From assembly GCA_964420285.1 (NCBI GenBank), contig CAYQTE010000033.1:1-50767 (forward strand): DNA of 50,767 nucleotides, read 5' to 3'. How positions within the stretch are numbered: the stretch's first letter is position 1; every line of letters starts with the position of its first letter. This DNA is from CAYQTE01 sp964420285 (GTDB lineage Bacteria > Planctomycetota > Phycisphaerae > Tepidisphaerales > Tepidisphaeraceae). The position numbers were made by a program, and so were the translations under genes. The notes under the pieces were generated by a model, which saw nothing but the letters and a program-made list of their open reading frames with translations, searched no databases and was not told where the DNA came from. Below are positions 32,915 to 41,921 of the stretch, piece after piece.

Positions 32915-35134
32915 ATGCACAATCGGACGCCGCTCATCTCCCTGATTGTCGTGTTGTCTTTGAGTCTTTCGCCGGCTTTTGCCCAGACCGCGCCGTCACA
33001 ATCCAACGGCAAGCCGCTTTATCTCGATCCAACGCAGCCCGCCGATGCTCGCACAAACGACTTGATTTCCCGCCTGACGCTGGAAGAGAAGGCCACGCTT
33101 CTGAACCACGTCGGGCCGGATGTGACTCGCTTCAATATCGCATCCGATAAATGGAACCAATGCCTCCACGGCGTCGTGTGGGAAAAGCCCACCACCATGT
33201 TTCCCGTTTCCATTGCCGCCGCCGCGACGTGGGATCCGGCCCTTGTCCACACGGAAGCCACGGCCATTTCGGATGAAGCCCGCGCCATCTACAACTCATG
33301 GCACACCGATCCCAACTACACGGGCACAAAAAAGGGCCTCATGTACCGCAGCCCGGTCATCAATATCAGCCGCAATCCCTATTGGGGCCGCATCAACGAA
33401 TGCTACGGTGAAGACCCCTTCCTGACCGGCCGACTTGGCGTCGCCTATGTCGAAGGGCTTCAGGGCGACGATCCCAAATATCTCAAACTTGTCGCCACGC
33501 TCAAGCACTATGCCGTCAATAACGTGGAGAACAACCGCAAGAACCTCTCCGCCACCGTCAGCGAACGCATGTTGTACGAATACTACCTTCCGCATTTCCG
33601 CGATTGCATCGTCGAGGGCCACGCCCAGTCGATCATGGCGTCGTACAACGCCATCAACGGCGTACACAACAACATGAACAAGCTGCTGCTCACCGACATC
33701 CTCAGGGATCAGTGGGGTTTCCAGGGATTTGTCGTCTCCGATCTCGGCGGCGTCGGCAGCATGGTGCAGGGCCAGCGAGGCCAGTTGACCGTGCAGGATG
33801 CCGTCGCCAGATCGCTGATGGCTGGCTGCGACTTCTCGGATAAAGAGTTCGAGCAGAACATCCCTGCCGCCGTGAGGCAGGGCACGCTGACCGAATCTCG
33901 CCTGGATGATGCCGTCTTCCGTGTGATGCACGAGCGTTTCCGCCTGGGCGATTTTGATCCGCCGGCCCTGGTTCCCTTCAGCAAGATCACGACCGATGTC
34001 ATTTGCAGCCCCGAACATCGGGCTTTGTCGCTCAAGATGGCCCGCGAATCGATCGTCCTGCTGACCAACAAGGACAATTTCCTCCCTCTGGATCGAACCA
34101 AACTCAAATCGATTGCCGTCATCGGCCCGCACGCCGATATCTTCACGGCCGGGGGATACAGCGGGCGAGCCCAGAACCCCGTGACTCCTCTGCAGGGTAT
34201 CAGGAACCGCGCGGGTGCCGGAATTGATATCCAATACACGCAAGGCGGCACAATCGCGGCCGGCGGAGGCGGCGCTCGCGCCGGACGAGCCGGCCGTGGC
34301 GCGGCCGCGCCGGCGACCGACGCCACCGCCGAATTGAATCACGCCGTCGATCTGGCCAAAAAGGCCGACGTGGTCATCCTTTATGTCGGCACCGATCTAA
34401 ACGTCGAAGGCGAAGGGCACGATCGCCCGTCGCTGGGCCTCCCCGGCAATCAGCAACAACTCGTCGATGCCGTCATCGCCGCCAATCCCAAGACGGTCGT
34501 CGTGGAGATGAACGCCGGCCCGCTGGCCATTCCCGCCATCGCCCAGAATGCGGCCGCCATGGTTGAAGCCTGGTGGGACGGTGAGGAAGGCGGCAACGCC
34601 ATCGCCGACGTTCTTTTCGGCGATGTCAATCCCAGCGGCCACATGCCGCTGACCGTCTACGCCACGGCGCAGCAGGTTCCGCCTCAGGATCAATACGACA
34701 TCACCAAGGGCTACACCTACATGTACCTCAAGGATAAGCCGCTCTTCGCCTTCGGCCACGGCCTCAGCTACACGCAGTTCAAATACGACAACCTGCAACT
34801 GGCATCCAAGACCATCAAGGACGACGGCAGGGTGCAGGTCAGCGTGGACATCACCAACACAGGCTCACGCGCTGGCGATGAGGTGGCTCAGTTGTACGTG
34901 CATCAGGTCAAGAGCAGCGTCGTCCGCGCCGCCAAGGAATTGCGCGGCTTCCAGCGCGTCTCACTGAAGGCGGGTGAAAAGAAGACCATCACGCTCGAAG
35001 TTCCGGCCGAGAAGCTGGCCTTCTACGACGAAACGGTCCATAAGTTCGTCGTTGAGCCCGGCGCTTTCGACATCATGATCGGCAGCGCCTCGGACGATAT
35101 TCGTCTGGCCGATCAGATTCAGGTCACGAAATAG
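32915..35134 (+). CDS. glycoside hydrolase family 3 (beta-xylosidase/beta-glucosidase-like), secreted
   Basis: A 739-residue secreted GH3 enzyme with a signal peptide ending in AFA-QT (about residue 23). The catalytic barrel includes LHGVVWEKPTTMFP, NPYWGRINECYGEDPFLTGRLG, LKHYAVNNVE and the likely nucleophile Asp276 (FVVSDLGGV). The second domain (VLLTNKDNFLPLDRT) and an Ala/Gly/Arg-rich insert (AAGGGGARAGRAGRG, near residue 450) are followed by a terminal fibronectin-III-like domain. AGGAG lies before the ATG. It differs from the GH3 lipoprotein at 26.9-29.3 kb enough to suggest a different substrate; the WGR-x-x-E-x-Y motif fits xylosidase-type members. Confidence 0.93.
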   Translation: MHNRTPLISLIVVLSLSLSPAFAQTAPSQSNGKPLYLDPTQPADARTNDLISRLTLEEKATLLNHVGPDVTRFNIASDKWNQCLHGVVWEKPTTMFPVSIAAAATWDPALVHTEATAISDEARAIYNSWHTDPNYTGTKKGLMYRSPVINISRNPYWGRINECYGEDPFLTGRLGVAYVEGLQGDDPKYLKLVATLKHYAVNNVENNRKNLSATVSERMLYEYYLPHFRDCIVEGHAQSIMASYNAINGVHNNMNKLLLTDILRDQWGFQGFVVSDLGGVGSMVQGQRGQLTVQDAVARSLMAGCDFSDKEFEQNIPAAVRQGTLTESRLDDAVFRVMHERFRLGDFDPPALVPFSKITTDVICSPEHRALSLKMARESIVLLTNKDNFLPLDRTKLKSIAVIGPHADIFTAGGYSGRAQNPVTPLQGIRNRAGAGIDIQYTQGGTIAAGGGGARAGRAGRGAAAPATDATAELNHAVDLAKKADVVILYVGTDLNVEGEGHDRPSLGLPGNQQQLVDAVIAANPKTVVVEMNAGPLAIPAIAQNAAAMVEAWWDGEEGGNAIADVLFGDVNPSGHMPLTVYATAQQVPPQDQYDITKGYTYMYLKDKPLFAFGHGLSYTQFKYDNLQLASKTIKDDGRVQVSVDITNTGSRAGDEVAQLYVHQVKSSVVRAAKELRGFQRVSLKAGEKKTITLEVPAEKLAFYDETVHKFVVEPGAFDIMIGSASDDIRLADQIQVTK

Positions 35135-35171
35135 CGACGTTTCTGCCCCAATATGGCGAATTTTGACGCAT

Positions 35172-35244
<73 letters not shown>

Positions 35245-35274
35245 GCACGACAGCCCGTGGCTGCCAGGGCGGAG

Positions 35275-35303
35275 ACTATAGACCATCCGCCGTGATGACT
35301 CAA
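35275..35303 (-). promoter_or_regulatory. promoter of tRNA-Lys
   Basis: On the minus strand TTGAGT (35298-35303) and TATAGT (35275-35280) are separated by 17 bases, about 30 bases upstream of the tRNA 5' end. Confidence 0.55.
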
Positions 35304-35325
35304 ATCGGGCGGTGCCGCCCGCGAA

Positions 35326-35994
35326 TCATCCTCGCCGCCGTGCGACTTCGATATCCGCCTGCCGCGTCGGTTCGGGGATGCGATATCGCGTGCAACACGC
35401 CATTGTCAATGCCGCGGCCGATGGCAGATCGACGCGATGGCCAATGCTCACGAAAATCGGCTTCACGTTGCTCCGCGTGCGGAGAACCACTCCGATCGTC
35501 TCGTCCGCATCACGCAGCGGCGTCATCGCTCCGGCGGTCATCGGTGGCGGATCGAACTCTCCGATAAACCGGCTCTTGGCCACGCCGATGCCCGGCCGGT
35601 CCAGCAGGATCGACATGTGCGTCGCCAGCCCGCAGCGTCGTGGATGGGCAAGACCCTGGCCATCGAAGCAGATCACTCCCCAATGGCATTTCAATTTCCC
35701 CACCGCCTCCAACACGGCCGGCCCCTCGCGAAAGCTGAGAAACCCCGGCACATAAGGAAATTCAAGCCGTCGCCGGGCGTGCCGGATTTCCACGATGCGC
35801 CCTTCGACCCGATCGTAAACCACCGCCGCCGCCACGATCGACGTGCGATCGCGCGATAGCGCGCAGTCCACGCCGGCGACCAGAACCGGCAACGGATCGA
35901 GCGCCTTCACAATCAATCGCAAGCGCAATTCCTCCTGCGCTTGCTTCCACCGCTGAATGATCTCGGGCCAATCGGGGTCCAATTTGCCATGCAT
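35326..35994 (-). CDS. nfi: endonuclease V (deoxyinosine 3' endonuclease)
   Basis: Endonuclease V nicks DNA one base 3' of deoxyinosine, repairing deaminated adenine. The 222-residue protein has the catalytic acids in family order: VAGVDCALS, then YVPGFLSFREG (Glu), then VICFDGQGLAHPRRCGLATHM (Asp), plus the later PGIGVAKSRFIG. I chose ATG 35994 because the family begins near the WPEIIQRWKQAQEELR segment; upstream in-frame residues to 36066 look non-coding. It lies 75 bases after the antitoxin gene on the same strand. Confidence 0.92.
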   Translation of the reverse strand: MHGKLDPDWPEIIQRWKQAQEELRLRLIVKALDPLPVLVAGVDCALSRDRTSIVAAAVVYDRVEGRIVEIRHARRRLEFPYVPGFLSFREGPAVLEAVGKLKCHWGVICFDGQGLAHPRRCGLATHMSILLDRPGIGVAKSRFIGEFDPPPMTAGAMTPLRDADETIGVVLRTRSNVKPIFVSIGHRVDLPSAAALTMACCTRYRIPEPTRQADIEVARRRG

Positions 35995-36069
35995 GCTGCA
36001 AACACCATGTAATGCGATGCGGCAAGACCACAACCGCAGCGACCACTCCTTCCCTTTCTGATGCAATAG

Positions 36070-36537
36070 TCATGCTGCATGAGCCGGACGTTTCGCCGGC
36101 AACAGGAACGCGCCGGCATCCACGCGAAACCGCGCACACAACCTGGCGATCTGCGCCTTGCTCGGTTCCTTGCGTTTGCCGCTGAGCAATTCCGAGGCCG
36201 CACCTTTGCTGCCCAGGAGTTTGCCCAATTCGGTGATGCTCATGCTGGCCTGTTTGACGAGCACGCGCAAAGCTTGTGTCGGAGTCAGCCCGCCGGCGCT
36301 AATGGGATAATGCTCCCTGTCGTAACGCTCGATCAGTCCCTCCAGAACCTCAAGGTAGGCCTCTTCGCCGGCATCAAGATCGCCCTCGCGCAGAGCTAGC
36401 CGGCCGACAATCTTCGCCGCCCGCTCGTATTCCGAGCTGTTCCTGATCGGACACAGCGGGAGTTCCCCCAGCAGCGACAGGTACGATTTGCCCATCGCGG
36501 AAAGTGAGCGCGGAACGTTGATGGCGGGTTTCTTCAT
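36070..36537 (-). CDS. HigA-type antitoxin (HTH)
   Basis: A 155-residue antitoxin of a type II module. The N-terminal toxin-binding half (LCPIRNSSEYERAAKIVGRLAL, LDAGEEAYLEVLEGLIERYDREHYPI) resembles HigA antitoxins, and the C-terminal HTH region (ALRVLVKQASMSITELGKLLGSKGAASELLSGKRKEPSKAQIARL) is a Cro/C1-type fold. Its ATG overlaps the toxin stop (ATGA). By analogy it would bind the twin palindrome upstream of the toxin gene and repress the operon. Confidence 0.9.
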   Translation of the reverse strand: MKKPAINVPRSLSAMGKSYLSLLGELPLCPIRNSSEYERAAKIVGRLALREGDLDAGEEAYLEVLEGLIERYDREHYPISAGGLTPTQALRVLVKQASMSITELGKLLGSKGAASELLSGKRKEPSKAQIARLCARFRVDAGAFLLPAKRPAHAA

Positions 36538-36848
36538 AAGTCGTCCTTCCATCGCTGATTGCCCCTGTCATATTCCTTGTGCGACATCACCCGCAGGATA
36601 TAGACCTTGCCTTTGGCGTAGCTGACAAACGCGACGAGGCGGAACTTATTGCCGCCGATATCGAATACGCACACCGTCTGCCCGCTGCGCACCCTCACGC
36701 GGTCCGTCTGGCCGAACGTCGCCTTCACGTCGGCGAAGTTGCGCCATGTCGCCAGCGAGGTCAGGTCGAACCAGTCCCGCAAGGGGCCCGCGGCCGCCGG
36801 AAACCAGTCCCCGAACTCCCGCAATGGCCGCCACGAAATAACCCGCAC
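36534..36848 (-). CDS. HigB-type toxin (RelE superfamily mRNA interferase)
   Basis: A HigB toxin of about 104 residues: the start MRVISWRPLREFGDWFP, then LRDWFDLTSLATWRNFADVKATF, and VCVFDIGGNKFRLVAFVSYAKGKVYILRVMSHKEYDRG are all family landmarks. Such toxins cut mRNA in the ribosome. I chose GTG 36848 because the family starts with R-V-I and the TTG at 36857 lies inside the -10 box. Toxin-first order and a 4-base overlap with the antitoxin are typical for higBA. Confidence 0.88.
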   Translation of the reverse strand: MRVISWRPLREFGDWFPAAAGPLRDWFDLTSLATWRNFADVKATFGQTDRVRVRSGQTVCVFDIGGNKFRLVAFVSYAKGKVYILRVMSHKEYDRGNQRWKDDL

Positions 36849-36850
36849 GT

Positions 36851-36908
36851 GTTCCAATTATAGGAACAGCCGGCCTCTTGTCAAGACTGAAGTTCCATTT
36901 TCTGGAAC
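36851..36908 (-). promoter_or_regulatory. toxin-antitoxin promoter with two identical-arm operators
   Basis: On the minus strand TTGACA (36879-36884), a 16-base spacer and TATAAT (36857-36862) form a consensus promoter. Two palindromes with the same arms, GTTCC-N7-GGAAC, lie at 36851-36867 (covering the -10) and 36892-36908 (just upstream of the -35). The centres are 41 bp apart, close to four helical turns. They are likely the antitoxin binding sites; +1 would be about 36850, leaving almost no leader. Confidence 0.75.
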
Positions 36909-36915
36909 GCCGCCC

Positions 36916-37986
36916 TCACGAAATATTCAACTCCGGCGGCGGGGCTTCCAGGTTCTTGATGCTCACCTGCCCGGCCAGAGCCTCCACCACCTGCATCAGC
37001 GCCGCGCCCAGGCGCGGGTTCTTGTCGAAATTGTCGTGCGGCTTTCCGGCATCGCTGTTGGCCCGCAAATCCGCGAACATCGGAATCGCGCCCAGGAATG
37101 GAACGCCCAACCGCCCGGCCGCCTTCTCCGTGCCGCCCTTGCCGAACATGTCCAGTTCCCCGCCGTCGGGAAGGGGGATGTAGCTCATGTTCTCGATCAG
37201 GCCCAGGATCGTCACGTCCAGTTGCTGGAACATCCGCACCGCCCGCACCGCATCGTCCAATGCCACTTGCTGCGGCGTCGCCACGATCACCGCTCCCGTC
37301 AGCGGCACAAGCTGGCACAGCGTCAGCGGCACATCACCTGTCCCCGGCGGCAGGTCGATGATCATGTAGTCCAGTTCCGGCCACTCCGTCTTGTCGATCA
37401 GCAGATTGCGGAACGCCCCCGTCGCCATCGGCCCGCGCCAAATCAGCGGCTGCTCGTCCCCGGCGATCGTGCCGATCGACACCGCGTGAATTCCATGCAC
37501 GAAGAACGGCACCATCTTCCCCCCGCGCGCCGCGATCGTCGCGCCCTTCAGGCCCATCATGGTGGGCATCGACGGCCCGTAGATGTCGCCGTCCATCAAG
37601 CCCACGCTCGCCCCAGCCCGCGACAAGCCCACCGCCAGATTCAGCGCCAGCGTCGATTTCCCCACTCCGCCCTTGCCCGCGCCCACCGCCACGATGTTCT
37701 TCACCTGCGGCAGAATGTCTTTCTTCGGCCCGGCCGCCCCGCGCGTATTAGCGGTCAGTTCCAGCTTCACATCGCTGGCCCCCGCGGCCAATAGCGCCGC
37801 CTTCACTTCGCGTTCGATCACTTCCTTCAGCGGACAAGCCGGCGTGGTCAGTTCGACAGTCACCTGAACGGCCGTCCCGTCGATCGCGACATTCTTGACC
37901 ATATTGAGTGTCACGATGTCTTTGCCGAGTTCGGGGTCGATCACCCGCCGCAGCGCTGCCATAACCAGTTCACGGTCCAAAGCCAT
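36916..37986 (-). CDS. mrp: Mrp/ApbC family iron-sulfur carrier P-loop ATPase
   Basis: A 356-residue Mrp protein that carries and delivers Fe-S clusters. The N-terminal DUF59/MIP18-like domain (LVMAALRRVIDPELGKDIVTLNMV, LTTPACPLKEVI) is followed by the deviant Walker A (GKGGVGKST), DGDIYGPSMP, the switch region IDLPPGTGDVPLTL and the QQVALDDAVRAVRMF helix. The CxxC of many Mrp proteins is not obvious near the usual ENMSY position (ENMSYIPLP), so cluster binding may differ. ATG 37986 fits the family start. Its stop is 7 bases from the upstream toxin operator. Confidence 0.93.
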   Translation of the reverse strand: MALDRELVMAALRRVIDPELGKDIVTLNMVKNVAIDGTAVQVTVELTTPACPLKEVIEREVKAALLAAGASDVKLELTANTRGAAGPKKDILPQVKNIVAVGAGKGGVGKSTLALNLAVGLSRAGASVGLMDGDIYGPSMPTMMGLKGATIAARGGKMVPFFVHGIHAVSIGTIAGDEQPLIWRGPMATGAFRNLLIDKTEWPELDYMIIDLPPGTGDVPLTLCQLVPLTGAVIVATPQQVALDDAVRAVRMFQQLDVTILGLIENMSYIPLPDGGELDMFGKGGTEKAAGRLGVPFLGAIPMFADLRANSDAGKPHDNFDKNPRLGAALMQVVEALAGQVSIKNLEAPPPELNIS

Positions 37987-38117
37987 ATCCGCTCCGAAAA
38001 AAGAAACCGAACGTCCAAGCGAGAGTATAGCCGCCCGCCGGGTCCGATGCGTACGCGCCAACCGCCCCGAGTCCTTGTCCCGCCTCGCCCCGCGCCGTAG
38101 GATCGACGCCATCAAAG

Positions 38118-38894
38118 ATGATTGTCTTTCCGTGCCAGGTTTGCCGGACTCCATTGTCCGCGGAAGAAGCTCAGGCGGGGAAGCTCGTGCGATGTCCCAC
38201 CTGCCTGTCCAGCTTGCGCGTACCGTCCGGTGCGGGCGACCCGTCGCCCGGGCCGCCGCCCTTGTCGCCCGCCACAGGCCTTTTGATGTCCGGCGCCGGC
38301 GGGCGGACAGGGCGGCGCTACGGCTTTAATTGCGGTTACTGCTCCAGCCGGCTGGAAGCCACCGAGTCCATGGCCGCCCAGGACGGGCAATGTCCCACCT
38401 GCGGCAACCAGATCACCATCCCCATTCTCGATCGGTACAACCGCCTGATCGACCCCAAAACCCGGCAGATCATCAAGCAGGATCCGCATCCCGTTCACGC
38501 CTATGCCGCCGCCGGTGAACGCGCGCCGGGCATCCGCCGCAACCGCGACGGCAAGCAGGTGATCGTCTGCTCGCGATGCTCGGCGGTCAGTCCCATCACG
38601 GCCAACAATTGCAAGCAATGCGGCATGCCGTTCACGATGGAGGGCACAACGCTGGAAGCCTCCGGCGCCAACAACGGGTTCTGCGTCGCGTCGCTGGTGC
38701 TGGGAATCCTGGGCCTGATCACCTTCTGCACCTACATCGTCCCCATTCTGGCGGTCATCTTTGGAGTCGTGGGGCTTATGCAAACCAGCCGCGAGGACGC
38801 GGTGATCGGCCGCGGCCGAAATCTCGCCATCTGGGGCCTGATCCTGGGCCTGATCGGCTGCGGCCTGGCGACATTCAAATACTTCTCGCCCTGA
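38118..38894 (+). CDS. zinc-ribbon membrane protein with DUF4190-like helices
   Basis: A 258-residue protein with three Cys pairs of zinc-ribbon type: CQVC and CPTC (residues 6-30), CGYC and CPTCG (about 72-95), and CSRC and CKQCG (about 151-168). The last third is a two-helix membrane domain (GFCVASLVLGILGLITFCTYIVPILAVIFGVVGLM and GRNLAIWGLILGLIGCGLATF), the DUF4190 pattern. It is divergent from mrp and convergent with the GH28 gene. It may bind metal or nucleic acid at the membrane; no function is known. Confidence 0.82.
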   Translation: MIVFPCQVCRTPLSAEEAQAGKLVRCPTCLSSLRVPSGAGDPSPGPPPLSPATGLLMSGAGGRTGRRYGFNCGYCSSRLEATESMAAQDGQCPTCGNQITIPILDRYNRLIDPKTRQIIKQDPHPVHAYAAAGERAPGIRRNRDGKQVIVCSRCSAVSPITANNCKQCGMPFTMEGTTLEASGANNGFCVASLVLGILGLITFCTYIVPILAVIFGVVGLMQTSREDAVIGRGRNLAIWGLILGLIGCGLATFKYFSP

Positions 38895-38946
38895 CGCCGC
38901 TGTCCGCAGTGGTCTTGTTGCTCCGGTTACGCCCAATGCGCGTGCG

Positions 38947-40353
38947 TCACGGCATGGTCGCCGGAATCTGCCTGGGGTTCAGGTTCGCCGCGAAATCCGC
39001 CGGGTCCATCCCTTTGACATCCAACACCACCGCCGCCGGACGGGCATCCGCTTTGGCCAGACTCATCTGCACGTTCTTGAAACTCACTCCATCCACGTGC
39101 CGCAAGTACATTCCATAGGCCGGCATGACTTTGCCGAACGTTGAAACTTCGGGATACGCCGACTCCTTCTCCGCCAACTGCACCTTGGCATCCGCCGCCG
39201 ATCCGCCGCCGGCCAACTCGATATTGATATTCTCGAAACTCAGGGACTGGACCGCGTGGCCCGGGATTCCGTTGATGAGCATCCCGATCTGCTTCACCCC
39301 AACGGCGTTCACGTTCTTGATCGTCACATCGCGGATGGCCCCGACCGGCTTGGCGGTGTCGCCCGGCCGGAACGTCTTGAGCCGCGAGCCCAATCGCACG
39401 CTGATCGGGACCGCAACGCCGTCCATCGTCAGGTCGCTGATTGTCACGTCGTGCAGTATGGACCCATCCACCGAATACACCGCGACGCCGGCCATTCCCG
39501 TCTGGCGGATCTGGCACTGGCTCACGCGGATGTGCTCGAAATCGCCGATCGACTCGGTTCCCATTTTGATCGCATTGCAGTTTGTCTTGAGTTTGCAATC
39601 GCCGGCCGTGACGTCGCGGCACGGCTGGGTGCTGGTGGTCTTGAGGCACAGGGCATCGTCGCCGCTGTCGATGTCGCAGCCACCGATCGACACGTTTTGA
39701 CACGAATCGATATCGATTCCGTCGTTGTTGGCCAGATCGGAGCGGTTGCGGATGGTCAGCCCGCCGGCCGTCACGTTCATGCATTGAAAGAAGTTCATCC
39801 CCCACGCCCCCGAATTCAGCAACGTCGCGTCCTTCACGGTGACATCCGTGCAGCGCACCCACCGCACCAGGAACGGCCGGATCGTGTACGTCGATTGCGC
39901 CTGCGACAGCGCCTTGCCCTGGCCGTCGATGGTTCCCGGTCCGTCGATGCCGACATTTTTGGCTCCGACGGCAGCCACCAGGGCATAGCCCATCTCGTGG
40001 CCGGAGCCGTCGATGAATGGATCGACGTTGCGATAGTCGCCAGCTTTGGTGCTGCCCAGCAGGACGGCCTTTTCATCCAGGTGCAGCGTGACGTTGTCCC
40101 CGAGCTGGATCGTCCCCGTCAGAAAGCGACCCGCCGCAAGCCGCACGATCCCGCCGCCCTGGGCACTGCATTTGTCGATGATCCGCTGAAGCGAGGCTGT
40201 GTTCAGCGTCACACCATCGCCCACCGCGCCGAATTGCATGGCATCGACAGGCGATACCATCGCCGGTTCGCTGGTCGCCGACGCGCAACCTGTTACGCAG
40301 GCCGCCAGGCCCGCCATCAAGGCCACCATCCAGAACATGTTCTTTCGCTGCAC
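38947..40353 (-). CDS. glycoside hydrolase family 28-like protein (polygalacturonase-like), exported
   Basis: A 468-residue right-handed beta-helix enzyme. The N-terminus is a signal with Cys-rich end (LAACVTGCASA), possibly a lipoprotein. The GH28 core has NNDGIDIDS (about residues 209-217), GDDALCLKT (about 231-239) and a long parallel helix with VTAGGLTIRN and VSIGGCDIDSG repeats. A clear GHG motif is not seen (NAIKMGTES occupies the expected place), so the enzyme may act on a non-standard substrate. I chose GTG 40353 with GGAG 6 bases upstream. It is downstream of the GNAT-like gene by 28 bases. Confidence 0.86.
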   Translation of the reverse strand: MQRKNMFWMVALMAGLAACVTGCASATSEPAMVSPVDAMQFGAVGDGVTLNTASLQRIIDKCSAQGGGIVRLAAGRFLTGTIQLGDNVTLHLDEKAVLLGSTKAGDYRNVDPFIDGSGHEMGYALVAAVGAKNVGIDGPGTIDGQGKALSQAQSTYTIRPFLVRWVRCTDVTVKDATLLNSGAWGMNFFQCMNVTAGGLTIRNRSDLANNDGIDIDSCQNVSIGGCDIDSGDDALCLKTTSTQPCRDVTAGDCKLKTNCNAIKMGTESIGDFEHIRVSQCQIRQTGMAGVAVYSVDGSILHDVTISDLTMDGVAVPISVRLGSRLKTFRPGDTAKPVGAIRDVTIKNVNAVGVKQIGMLINGIPGHAVQSLSFENINIELAGGGSAADAKVQLAEKESAYPEVSTFGKVMPAYGMYLRHVDGVSFKNVQMSLAKADARPAAVVLDVKGMDPADFAANLNPRQIPATMP

Positions 40354-40381
40354 GCGTTCTCCGTTCTCCGCCCGTACGCCA

Positions 40382-41548
40382 TCATCCGTCACGTTGCTGT
40401 CCCCTTCGCGAATTCATGAAGTTCTTCAAATCGTGGTCCAGCGTCTCCCACGTGATGCCCCCGGCCACTTTCGCGTAAATCCAATGCGTCACCGGATTGC
40501 TGTTGCGGCAGTAATTCGTCAGCGGCACAAGCTGGTGGCCCAGATCGAGCTTGGCGCGGTAGCCGGTCTGGCCGCTCTGCAATTCGCTGGCCCCCGATTG
40601 CGAAGCCCATTCCACGGCCTCTCGCCACAAGCGGAAATACAAATACCAATCGCCCTGCAGTGTTCCGTCCAGCCCGATGAATTTGTTGATCGCCCGCTTG
40701 CCCAGCAGAAAGCACAGCATGAACGCCGCCAGCCGGTTGTCGCTCGCGTGCCGCAGCAACACCCAATGCGCCCCGTCGAATTTGGCGATCTCCTGGAAGA
40801 ACCGGCGGTTCAGTTTCTCGAACTTCGTCTCGCCTTTTTCGTACGTCTGCCAGAACAGGCCGAAGATCTCCTCGCGCGTGGCCGGATCGGGATTCTGAAT
40901 CACCGACGCCGTCAATGCCCCCAATGCCTCGCCGCGCTTGAGTTTCTTTTTCAGGTTGTGCCGATGGGAAGAAGTCATGGCCGCCAGATATCCCGCGAAC
41001 CCGCCCGACGGCAGCGCCACCCGCGTTCCCGGAAAACTCGCCACCGCGAACAGGCCCGCTTTTTGCGCCAAAGCCCTGAGATCCGCCTCGTTTTCCGGCG
41101 GGAAATCCTTCCACACCACCATCGGCGCCCGCGCGGTTTTCGCCCGCTCGGCCGCCGCCTCCTGCACCACCATCGCCACATCCCCCAGCGACACGCCGGC
41201 CCGCAAACCCACCGTCCCCTCATCCGAACACGGCGAGCCAATGAACAGCGTCCGCTGATAGTTCACGCTCGGTATCACCCGGCCCACCTGGCGCAGCATC
41301 CACGCCACCGCCGGCGGCGCGACCAGGTCCATCGGCACATCCATCAGGAAACATGGCGCAATCCCCACATCTTTTCCGGCATCCGATATGATCGCATACG
41401 AAAAATCGAACTGATCCTGCAGTTCGCTTCTTTCCAGGGTCTCGTACCACCACTGGCCCTCCAGCGGCGGGGCGAAGCATTCCATCCACAGCGCGGCGTC
41501 GATCTCCCCGGCCGTCTTTACCCAGCGGATGGTTAATTGGCGATCCAT
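40382..41548 (-). CDS. GNAT/FemAB-like N-acyltransferase
   Basis: A 388-residue acyltransferase of the FemAB/BioF2-like GNAT group. The central part shows HRHNLKKKLKRGEALG, FGLFWQTYEKGETKFEKLNRRFF, and the later LAAFMLCFLLGKRAINKFIGLDGTLQGDWYLYFRLWREAVEWA, typical for double-GNAT aminoacyl or acyl transferases. It lies 4 bases downstream of an SMR-like gene pair and was probably made with it. It may acylate an amino sugar, lipid or peptide; the substrate is not visible. Confidence 0.78.
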   Translation of the reverse strand: MDRQLTIRWVKTAGEIDAALWMECFAPPLEGQWWYETLERSELQDQFDFSYAIISDAGKDVGIAPCFLMDVPMDLVAPPAVAWMLRQVGRVIPSVNYQRTLFIGSPCSDEGTVGLRAGVSLGDVAMVVQEAAAERAKTARAPMVVWKDFPPENEADLRALAQKAGLFAVASFPGTRVALPSGGFAGYLAAMTSSHRHNLKKKLKRGEALGALTASVIQNPDPATREEIFGLFWQTYEKGETKFEKLNRRFFQEIAKFDGAHWVLLRHASDNRLAAFMLCFLLGKRAINKFIGLDGTLQGDWYLYFRLWREAVEWASQSGASELQSGQTGYRAKLDLGHQLVPLTNYCRNSNPVTHWIYAKVAGGITWETLDHDLKNFMNSRRGQQRDG

Positions 41549-41552
41549 TGCA

Positions 41553-41921
41553 TCACGCTCCGACCAGTACCGTGCCCGCCAAAATCAGCCCGATCGCCAT
41601 CCACCGCCGGGAACTGATCCGCTCGCCCAGGAATATCCTGGCGACGATGGCGATCGCGACCAGCCCCAGGCTTTGCAGCGGAAACGCTTCGCTCACCGGC
41701 AGCCGCTGCAATGCCAGCGTCCAGAAGCCTGCGTCTACGATAAAGAGCGCAAACCCCGCCGCCGACCACATCCATCCCGTCCGTGCGATCCGCCGTACGC
41801 TGGTCCACACGGAATCCATGTCAGCCGATTTGCCGGCTCCGCGCTTTAGCGACGCCTGCGCAAACGCCTCGGCACACGCGGCCGCCACGATGAAAATGAA
41901 TCCGATTGTCTGTGAGCTCAT
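41553..41921 (-). CDS. SMR/EamA-like small membrane transporter, subunit 1
   Basis: A 122-residue, four-helix membrane protein (helices about 5-22, 50-68, 78-95, 102-120). The late EAFPLQSLGLVAIAIVARIFLGERIS motif and closing GLILAGTVLVG fit the SMR/EamA half-transporter type, including undecaprenyl-phosphate-aminosugar flippases (ArnE/ArnF-like). It overlaps the partner gene by 4 bases (ATGA). Confidence 0.8.
   Translation of the reverse strand: MSSQTIGFIFIVAAACAEAFAQASLKRGAGKSADMDSVWTSVRRIARTGWMWSAAGFALFIVDAGFWTLALQRLPVSEAFPLQSLGLVAIAIVARIFLGERISSRRWMAIGLILAGTVLVGA

Noticed and set aside
30371..32920. 849-codon minus-strand frame opposite the 667-residue gene
   Set aside because: The plus-strand frame has a good SD site and balanced composition; the minus frame is a low-stop shadow and overlaps the CE15-like gene.
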